The notes beneath the pieces are model-generated. The model saw only the letters and a program-made list of their open reading frames with translations. It did not search any database and was not told where the DNA came from. DNA of 64,000 nucleotides from NCBI RefSeq assembly GCF_040183065.1, contig NC_091122.1:81383955-81447954 (forward strand). Reading direction: 5' to 3'. The position numbers were made by a program, and so were the translations under genes. Positions within the stretch are counted from its first letter, which is position 1, and each line of letters starts with the position of its first letter. Source of the DNA: Periplaneta americana (Eukaryota; Arthropoda; Insecta; Blattodea; Blattidae). Below, in pieces: positions 57,299 through 64,000 of this stretch.

Positions 57299-57857
57299 TA
57301 TGTAAGCAAATGCAAATCAAGATTTCAGGTATAACTCCCTGTAAAGTTGATTTGAATAATTTCGAGGGAAAAATTGTTCCGGGGCCGGGTATCGAACCCG
57401 GGACCTTTGGTTTAACGTACCAACGCTCTACCAACTGAGCTACCCGGGAACTCTACCCGACACCGATCCAATTCCTCCCTCTATATCCACATACCTCAAA
57501 GTGGGCTGACAACCGTCAAGCAACCAACTTCGAGTGCACACTAACTCCGTGTGACTTACATTGTGGTTTTCTGTTAACGAACAGTGACGTGTATTATGCA
57601 AATCAAGATTTCAGGTATAACTCCCTGTAAAGTTGATTTGAATAACTTTACAGGGAGTTATACCTGAAATCTTGATTTGCATAATACACGTCACTGTTCG
57701 TTAACAGAAAACCACAATGTAAGTCACACGGAGTTAGTGTGCACTCGAAGTTGGTTGCTTGACGGTTGTCAGCCCACTTTGAGGTATGTGGACATAGAGG
57801 GAGGAATTGGATTGGTGTCGGGTAGAGTTCCTGGGTAGCTCAGTATGTAAGCAAATG
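57299..57857. mobile_element. Inverted dimer of the tRNA-Asn-like repeat, 14-bp target duplication
   Basis: TATGTAAGCAAATG is present at 57299-57312 and 57844-57857. The 531 bp between consist of one minus-strand unit (57313 to about 57627, with tRNA gene and leader) joined head to head with a plus-strand unit (about 57633-57843) that stops just after the first bases of its tRNA (CCTGGGTAGCTCAG). The junction is the palindrome of AATCAAGATTTCAGG... and GATTTGAATAA. A 14-bp duplication suggests target-primed (LINE-aided) insertion rather than cut-and-paste. Confidence 0.82.
57377..57449 (-). tRNA. tRNA-Asn(GTT)-like gene in the inverted dimer
   Basis: Same cloverleaf as 7242-7313 but closer to canonical: acceptor TCCCGGG/CCCCGGA (one mismatch), D-arm GCTCAGTTGGTAGAGC, anticodon arm TTGGT-ACGTTAA-ACCAA (GTT), T-arm CCGGG-TTCGATA-CCCGG. 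A and B boxes intact (TAGCTCAGTTGG, GGTTCGATACC). Repeat-borne; function as a real tRNA is doubtful. Confidence 0.6.
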
Positions 57858-57923
57858 TATTTAATTAGAATTAGAGTCTGGCTGGGCAGAAGAGAAGGCC
57901 TACTGGCCTTAGCTCTGCCAGAT

Positions 57924-57955
57924 TAAATAAATAAATAATAATAATAATAATAATA

Positions 57956-57994
<39 letters not shown>
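57924..57994. repeat. (TAA)n/(TTA)n tail of the LINE
   Basis: AATAAATAATAATAATAATA passes at about 57956 into TTATTATTATTATTATTATT, a perfect self-complementary microsatellite at the LINE 3' end. Confidence 0.9.
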
Positions 57995-57995
<1 letters not shown>

Positions 57996-58582
57996 AAGAA
58001 CATGCTTTGTTTGAATTCCTTTTTCCTTGGCGATGCAGTGTGCCTCCATTCCATGGGCTGCTGCTTCGATTCAGGTGTCATGTGAGACACCCAAGTCTCG
58101 TCACCTGTCACGATATGGTCAAGAAATTCATCGCCTTGCTCACTGTAACGTGTGAGAAAGCTCAATGCACTGGAAGCTCGTTTGGTTTTGTGTTCCTTGG
58201 TGAGCATCTTGGGTACCCATCGTGAGCACAATTTTCGATATCGTAATCGATCTGTCACAATTTTGTAGAGAACACTCCATGACATTTGTGGAAAATTCAA
58301 GGAAAGCGAAGAAATTGTGAACCTCCTGTCCTCATGAATTTTTTCATCGACAGCACGCACCAAATCGTCATTGATCAAAGATGGCCGACTGGTACACTGC
58401 TCGTCATGCACAGAGACGCGGCCCTTGTTGAACTTCCTAACCCATCTCCTGACCATTCCATCACTAATGGCATCATCACCATACACCTCACAAAGTTGAC
58501 TAATGTCAGATGGTTTGATGTTTGTCACATTCAAGAAATGGATAACAGACCGCATCTCACAGTCGGCGGGGTGCTTGATCAC
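57980..58582 (-). pseudogene. mariner transposase, N-terminal half
   Basis: Starts MIKHPADCEMRSVIHFLNVT at ATG 58580-58582. HTH region SDISQLCEVYGDDAISDGMV, RRWVRKFNKGRVSVHDEQCT, SRPSLINDDLVRAVDEKIHE, then RFTISSLSLNFPQMSWSVLY, LCSRWVPKMLTKEHKTKRAS (the WVPxxL block) and FLDHIVTGDETWVSHMTPES (first catalytic D). It runs into the LINE after KKEFKQSM. No break inside this half. Confidence 0.9.
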
Positions 58583-58756
58583 TTTAAACTTTTCAACTGA
58601 TCACAACTAACCACACACATACGGACTGAAGCTCTGAAACTGCATACACAGCTTGCCTGAGGACTGAAGAAGAAAACACGCATGCGCAAAATAACGATTG
58701 CAGCGATGTGACGGCTATAATTGAAAACTGAACTTACTTTAAGAACACGCCTCATA

Positions 58757-59470
58757 TACCATTGATGACCAAAACTCGAATGGCAGTGATTTCATGCGAG
58801 ACATAGACTATGAAGTGGGTGAATATCTCAAATGTTGCTAATTTGAAGTTCAACACCACTCTTACGAAAAGTAACTTTAAATGAAGGTTGAAAAAAATCG
58901 CACATCTTTTATGGCTGTAGGCTTATATTTCCCACCTCAAATTATTGTTTAAATATTTCATACAATGGTGATAAAAAATGAACTCCTTAAATGCCACTTC
59001 CTGGACCATTTGTTCCATTTTTTATAAGAATTTCAGTCTCCTGACACTACGATAATTTTTTTTCTTAATTATCTGGTCTAGTATTTCGAAATGTGTACTT
59101 CAAAGCTTAATGTAGGATGTCTATAAAATATTTTACACCTTTACACGTTTCTTGTGTGTTTGTAAAGTTTGTCCAGAGTTTTAAATGTTGGTCTCCTGGA
59201 AAAAAAAAATATATAGGTTTTAATACTGAAGCAGATATGCAAGTGGAGAGAAATATCAAACACAGAAGTGAGATTCATCTTCTAATATTATTTTTGAAAC
59301 TTACAAATAGAAAAAAAAGCTAATGTCTCCCTTATATTATGTCAATATTCTAAGATATAATAGGTCAACATAACATTTTGAAATATACCCTAAAATTATC
59401 ATATAGTAGACTGATATTTCTAAATCACTTACATAACTTCATGACCTAGGAATAAAATAAAACAGTGCAA
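58757..59470. other. No gene recognised
   Basis: AT-rich DNA to the right of the mariner. A few CTCCTGG words (58999, 59191, near 59036) may belong to the motif cluster that follows. Confidence 0.4.
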
Positions 59471-60195
59471 AATGTCAACCTCCTGGGTCATAATGTCAGC
59501 CTCCTGGCTTTTTTTTTTTTTTTTTTTTTTTTATAACAGGAGGCTTACATCTTTACCAGGAGGTTGAAAATCATCGTACACTGTAATAAGACATTTTATT
59601 TACTGAAGTATGATTTAGCAATCTGTCATTAGGCCTACCAGTCAGATTTTTCGGCACTTTATACTTTTCTAGAAAATGGCTCCAAAAAGAAAGAAACAGA
59701 ATGTCAGAGATTGGAGAGGCTGAAGAAGAAAGAGAAGCCAAAAATTCAGGCAGAAAAAAATAGCACAGACTTTAGTAAACATCTCCCCTGTAAGTATGCA
59801 CAGGAGCTCTTGTCATGCCACCTTGGTTGGTCAAGGAAGCTCATAACTCTTCATATAGGAGTGGTATACAATAATCTCGAGGAAAAGATAAGGAATTGTA
59901 TACATTTTGTACTCTCTCTTACAGCCTTAGTCATGACCCTGCTGCCAAATCATTAGAGACTAAAATATATTTGTTCAGCATTCTTTGTCATTTGGTTTCC
60001 ATACTATTGATGAGTACAAATATGTTTTTTTTAAATTTGTTTGGTACAGCAAATTACATTTTGTGAGCCTTCTGTGCCTTTTGCGTAATTGAGTTTCCAT
60101 ACCATTGGTAAGAACAAATATATATTTTAATCCTCTTTGATACAGCAGATACCACTACTGTATGAGTATTTTGTCCATCAGCCTCCTGGACCTTA
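59471..60195 (+). repeat. Cluster of CAGCCTCCTGG motifs around a decayed basic open frame
   Basis: GTCAACCTCCTGG at 59474, GTCAGCCTCCTGG at 59495, complements CAGGAGGCTTAC at 59537 and CCAGGAGGTTGAA at 59556, and ATCAGCCTCCTGG at 60178. Between them a start MAPKRKKQNVRDWRG (59677) is followed at once by a stop, and a shifted frame reads RLKKKEKPKIQAEKNSTDFS. Repeated ~13-bp motifs around a basic N-terminus parallel the element at 44-47 kb, so this may be a dead member of a related group. No terminal repeats were found. Tentative. Confidence 0.35.
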
Positions 60196-60361
60196 GAACT
60201 TTAGGGCCCAAAAACTGGCAATTAAACTTGATAAAGTATGTGACCACTATTTTTAAAGGAAAGAAGATCTAGAAACAAGTCCATTAGAAATTTTTCAAAT
60301 TTTTTGGAGAGTATTTTACTTATACATTTTTGAGGTTGGAAATATGCTACATTTGAGGGAT

Positions 60362-60950
60362 AAATCATAAAACAGCGAACGCCAGTAGGGGAAGTTATCC
60401 CCACCCTCGCTGCTCGGCACCTCGCTCGCCAGCTCTCTCTCTCTACTATCTGCCCTGCTTCGGTGGATCACTGCCTACCACCTCGCACGTATTTCATATT
60501 TTACAACACATCACAACACAACACAACCAAATTAATGTGCATTAGACAAAAACGACACACATTGCATTTCTGCAATACATTATGGCAGTTCCCTTGAACA
60601 TAAATAGATTCATTTTCCCTTCTACCACCAATTTGCCTCGGCAGCCGAGAGGTCTAAAGCATGACTACAAAGCGTGCGTGCATTTCGTTAGGAAGATACA
60701 CGGATCGAATACTACCCTCTGCAAAGTCATAAGAAAAAAAAAAAGAGAGAGACAGAGGGAGACAGGACGAAGTTCCTCTTTTGCTTCTTAGATGCCCCAT
60801 TCACTCTTTTTGGTCCACTTTCCTCCACTAGATGTCACCCCACCCTAAACCCTTATTTCTACTCTTTCCTGCTAGAGTGTGTGGTGAGCTTGTAGGGGAA
60901 AAGTGGAAAGGGGTCGTGGGCGGAGCTTAGCATTCGCTGTTTTACGATTT
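60362..60950. mobile_element. ~590-bp MITE with ~20-bp TIRs
   Basis: Left AAATCATAAAACAGCGAACG, right (reversed) AAATCGTAAAACAGCGAATG; GGG(A/G)(T/C)AAATC lies just outside both, so the repeat may extend a few bases more. GC-richer than its surroundings (GGTCGTGGGCGGAGC, CTCGCTCGCCAGC) with CT and GA tracts. Target duplication not determined. No transposase inside. Confidence 0.65.
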
Positions 60951-61020
60951 GCCCCATTTAGATTTATTTTAAATGTTATTTTAAGTGATCGTGCTTCATT
61001 TAATTTAGGATATTCCCTAT

Positions 61021-61045
61021 TATTATTATTATTATTATTATTATC
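61021..61045. repeat. (TTA)n microsatellite
   Basis: Eight TTA units, then related TTA-rich sequence. Confidence 0.85.
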
Positions 61046-61133
61046 ATTATTGTTATTATTATAAATTATTGTTAGTATTAATTATTGGTATTATTAAGTG
61101 TATTTTTAATTAACAAGTTTATTATTGTCATTA

Positions 61134-61210
61134 TTGAGTGTAATTAGTTACCACTGCCACCGGGTATATACCCATTGCAGTGTGAGTAAATACATACTGT
61201 ACATATATAC
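61134..61210. repeat. Second copy of the GGGTATATACCC short repeat
   Basis: Matches 43132-43195 (GAGTGTAATTAGTTACCACT, GGGTATATACCCATT, GCAGTGTGAGTAAATACATA) with few differences, again ending in an ATAC-rich tract. Confidence 0.8.
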
Positions 61211-61499
61211 ATTTGAGAGATTCACCCAAGTAAGGACACAGGAGAGAGATACTTGGCTGACAATTACAACCGTTGGTGGTTTGTGCAAATGTTGATCTGG
61301 TCATTCTATAGCTCACTCTCTGCTTCTCTCTCTCTCTCTCCCCCCCTCCCCCTCCCACTGTATATCTAGGTAGAATGTTATTTTCTATAATCATGCAATA
61401 TATTCATTAATCTTTATAGTTTCATTGTAAAGAAGCAAATACTGTCATATTGATGCATTAATAATTTTATAAGAAAATAGACCTCATTAATAAGGTTAG

Positions 61500-61762
61500 A
61501 AGTCCACACCTGTGGAGTAACGGTAAGCGCGTCTGGCCGCGAAACCAGGTGGCCCGGGTTCGAATCCTGGTCGGGGCAAGTTACCTAGTTTAGGTTTTTT
61601 CCGGGGTTTTCCCTCAGCCCAATAGGAGCAAATGCTGGGTAACTTTCGGTAGTGGACCCCGGACTCATTTCACTGGCATTGTCACCTTCATATCTTTCAG
61701 ACGCTAAATAACCTAGATGTTGATACAGCGTCGTAAAATAACCCAATAAAAAAAATAAAGAA
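61500..61762 (+). mobile_element. tRNA-derived SINE, full length
   Basis: AGTCCACACCTGTGGAGTAA, CGGTAAGCGCGTCTGGCCGC, B box GGGTTCGAATCCTGG, TTTAGGTTTTTTCCGGGG, GACGCTAAATAACCTAGATG and ACAGCGTCGTAAAATAACCC, then an A-rich tail. The most complete of four copies in the window. Confidence 0.9.
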
Positions 61763-61784
61763 ATAAAAAATAAGGTTAGATAAA

Positions 61785-61990
61785 AAAAAACAGTTTCCTA
61801 CAATTATTTTCTGTACATATTTCTGAAAAGGAGACAAAGTTTGGCTTAATGTTAGACATGGCAATTCTCAACTGTGCTTTAAGATTTCCATCCGTAAGGC
61901 AGGACTTGTTTTTATACTTGATAAGTGTAACTTGTGAAAACAGCTGTTTACATACATAAGTGGAAGGAAAAAAACCGCTAATAGGCCCTC
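61785..61990 (-). pseudogene. hAT transposase C-terminal scrap
   Basis: Minus-strand frame reads GFFPSTYVCKQLFSQVTLIK, YKNKSCLTDGNLKAQLRIAM, SNIKPNF: the dimerisation domain of a SCAND3/ZBED5-like hAT (normally F-x-S-T-Y-L-C-E-x-x-F-S). The usual CE pair is changed to CK. No other part of this protein is nearby, so it is an isolated fragment. Confidence 0.7.
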
Positions 61991-62039
61991 TCTTAGCAGC
62001 AAAAGTTGTAGTAAGCGTAGGACACTTTGTTTTACACAT

Positions 62040-62566
62040 TATTTTAAATATCTTAGCCCCTCTTAAACCTACTTTCCTATATGTTTGTTATTTAGTCAAC
62101 TGTCCGAAGACAGGTCTGAACATCACAAGTGATACCACATGGCATCACTTATGAGGCAACTAGGCCAGGAGATATTGGGGTAGGATGACCAGTTCCTTTC
62201 CCCTCCATTGCGTACATCACCAGTTAGCTACATATTACACTAACCAGACTTCAGATGCATACTTCCCAGTATGTTGTATTAAAATTTAAATCTATTTGCA
62301 AGTCAATTTTAGTTTGTAATTCAGTTCTCGCAGATTTCATTCAATAGGCAAGAAATTGAGAAACAAAGTTCTTTTTCAAGGTCTCTGAAATCATAGAACT
62401 GATAACTGATAATAGTTACCTCATCTAAAGATTAAAATTAAAATTAAAAGCTTAAAGTTGAGATTAGCCTAGTAATTTTATTCTTCAAGAGAAGAGATCT
62501 AAAAATTATATCAATATTGATGCATGTACAAAAGAGTTAATCACTTATTGGTGAATAATAGTAATA

Positions 62567-62605
<39 letters not shown>

Positions 62606-62825
62606 CAGAGCTGCGATTCCTTCAACCAAAACATTGAAAATAGGTTAGTGGTGTCTAGACTGTAGCTGCAATCTGACGTATAGAGTTACGACCATAAACT
62701 CGCAATGAGAACATGATGTCAAAGGAAGTCGTCCCATGAAGGTTTGTTTTCCTTACTTAGGTACATGAATATTTAGTTTGATACGAGCACAAGAGTTAGA
62801 ACGTAGTCTTATGTTGTTCAGAAAT
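62040..62825. other. No gene recognised; (AAT)n microsatellite
   Basis: AT-rich sequence with an (AAT)n run at about 62563-62605. The 5' terminus of the following hAT relic must lie here but was not found. Confidence 0.4.
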
Positions 62826-64000
62826 ATGCCGAAAATAAGAAAACACAACATGCAACAGATATTGGTAAACAAATTTGGCTGAGTACTTTTGTGTAAAAGG
62901 TGTAATATACTGTATTTTGTAAAGTATGTAATGTGGAAATAAGAGCATTGTAATTCAAGAAGACATAGTGACCATATGAAAATTCATGTTAAACCACACA
63001 ACAGGAAGAACTCCCATCCACCTCATGGAGTACAAGTACCCAACAAGAGTTTTTTATGGACTTGTGTAAAATGTTGATAAGTGATAATATTCCCATTTTC
63101 AAAGTTGAAAATTCGACTTTTAAAGATTTCATGGAGAAGTACACAGGTAGGAAACTCCCATGTCAATCAACCCTTCGCAAAAATTATGTGTAATCTTGTT
63201 ATGAAACAATTCTCGATAACATTAGGAGTGCTGTTGGAGATAATAAAATATGGGTTTCGATTGACGAAACAATAGACGTTGTTGGTAGATATATAGCCCA
63301 TGTTGTGATTGGCATACTTTCATATAATAATCCTGGAAATAAATATCTGTCAACCTCTGAAATACTTCACAAAGTCAATCATTCTGCAATCAACACCCTT
63401 TTTAACAATGCTTTGTCTCTTCTCTGGCCTAGTGAAATCAAGCGAGATAATGTACTTGTTTGTTACTGATGCAGCACCATACATGACAAAAGCAACTAAG
63501 GGCATTCAGAAACGATCCAGACTTGATACATCTTACCTGTTTAGCCCATGGACTGTACAGGGTAGCAGAAGATATACAATTGTCATTTCCTGATGTTGAC
63601 ACATTTGTAAGTAACATGAACAAGATTTCCTGAAGGCCCCATCTAGAATTGCGAAGCTAAGAGAAATAGCACCAGAACTTCCTCTGTCTCCACGGCCTAT
63701 TGTACGTGGTTGGGAGCTCTAAGTTATTACGCCAAGTATTACAAACAAATTACTACAGTAATCTATACTTTCAATAGCGAAGTGAATACATCTATTAAAG
63801 TTGCAAAGTCTTTGATGATGAAACAACTGGAAGAACAACTAGAAAGCATCTGCAGAAACCTCAAAGCAATATCCACAACAGTTACACAGTTGGAATTGCG
63901 AACTATACAAATGTCCTCTGCCCTCCAACTAATACAAGATTTGTTCCAAGAAGTAAGTAAAACAACAGAAATATTAGAATTGGAGAGAACCAGATACAAA
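62826..64000 (+). pseudogene. Second CGGBP1-like hAT transposase, many breaks, runs off the window
   Basis: ATG at 62826 reads MPKIRKHNMQQILVNKFG, parallel to MPKVRHSVN of the intact copy at 5191. Further pieces: RRHSDHMKIHVKPHNRKN (finger), SDNIPIFKVENSTFKDFMEK and [28 protein letters not shown] (first catalytic D), YIAHVVIGILSYNN and NTLFNNALSLLWPSEIKRDN, SYYAKYYKQITTVIYTFNSE. Roughly ten stops and frame changes. The same family as 4717-6913 but a different, much older lineage. The C-terminus lies beyond the window. Confidence 0.82.

Larger units (their letters stand above)
53115..57950 (+). mobile_element. LINE (Jockey/CR1-like), nearly full length, inside the mariner
   Basis: A two-frame non-LTR element with a short 5' leader, ORF1 (53192-53863), ORF2 with endonuclease and reverse transcriptase, a 3'UTR ending CTGCCAGATTAAATAAATAA, and a (TAA/TTA)n tail at about 57924-57994. 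CAT flanks both ends of the insertion in the mariner; the exact duplication is short or blurred by the microsatellite. The 3'UTR is itself interrupted by the inverted tRNA-Asn-like repeat dimer (57313-57843). Confidence 0.85.
52517..58756 (-). mobile_element. mariner transposon split by a LINE
   Basis: Left terminus CGAGGCGTGTTCTTAAAGTA at 52519; right terminus is the complement, TACTTTAAGAACACGCCTC, ending 58753-58754 (last base changed). TA on both sides (52517-52518, 58755-58756). Without the inserted LINE the element is about 1.4 kb, normal for mariner. The two halves of its minus-strand transposase lie at 57980-58582 and 52617-53112. Confidence 0.9.

Noticed and set aside
15019-61045. 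Trinucleotide runs considered as CRISPR-like or functional arrays
   Set aside because: They are simple microsatellites without spacer structure, and the DNA is eukaryotic.

Overview
The window looks like intergenic DNA from a large, repeat-rich arthropod genome, most likely an insect. Pointers are degenerate TTAGG-type (insect telomere-like) repeats at 26.15-26.30 kb, several tRNA-derived SINE copies of a kind I associate with cockroach-like genomes (recollection, not a search result), and a dense mixture of Tc1/mariner, hAT, PIF/Harbinger, P-like and non-LTR elements. I recognise no complete host protein gene. The host-like signals are two THAP-domain exons (one probably element-borne), a 46-codon reading frame near 27.0 kb and an NRF-1-like palindrome at 28.15 kb. 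I see no LTR retrovirus-like element and no Polinton.

Layout. 0-3 kb: start of a LINE on the minus strand, then a complete-looking Tc1 transposon (1411-2964) inside an old duplicated sequence. 3-7 kb: a THAP exon and a complete-looking CGGBP1-like hAT (4717-6913). 7-8.3 kb: a repeat carrying a tRNA-Asn-like gene and a LINE ORF1 remnant. 8.5-17.65 kb: a 9.1-kb region bounded by ~50-bp inverted repeats and an exact 8-bp target duplication; inside lie a P-like THAP element, satellite copies, a broken ZMYM1-like hAT with its own 8-bp duplication, a PIF fragment and a GTCGAC-rich tandem array. 18-26 kb: a LINE scrap, a ~140-bp satellite, a ~20-bp minisatellite arranged as two opposed arms, and a two-gene PIF/Harbinger relic (transposase plus Myb/SANT-like gene, convergent).

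26-37 kb: telomere-like repeats, mostly unassigned AT-rich DNA, a 5'-truncated Jockey-like LINE, a small MITE, and a 2.85-kb TIR element with TAA duplications that carries a decayed gene of unknown function plus two SINEs. 37-44 kb: two head-to-tail RTE-like LINE copies on the minus strand, interrupted by a TA-flanked element, a pogo-like element and a MITE nested in the latter. 44-47.3 kb: the most interesting locus, a 3.3-kb transposon with AATT flanks, 14-bp inverted termini, repeated GTCACTCACATTAC motifs and two overlapping open frames coding for an RNase-H-like (DDD) protein I cannot place in a named superfamily.

47.5-64 kb: a decayed hAT inserted into the terminal repeat of a mariner relative, a second mariner relic, then a three-level nest: mariner (52519-58754) containing a LINE (about 53.1-57.95 kb) containing an inverted dimer of the tRNA-Asn-like repeat with 14-bp target duplications. 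The end holds a cluster of a second repeated motif (CAGCCTCCTGG), a MITE, another SINE, a hAT C-terminal scrap and a decayed second CGGBP1-like hAT running off the window. Genes here act, or once acted, mainly to move their own elements; target duplications and interruptions allow much of the insertion order to be read directly.
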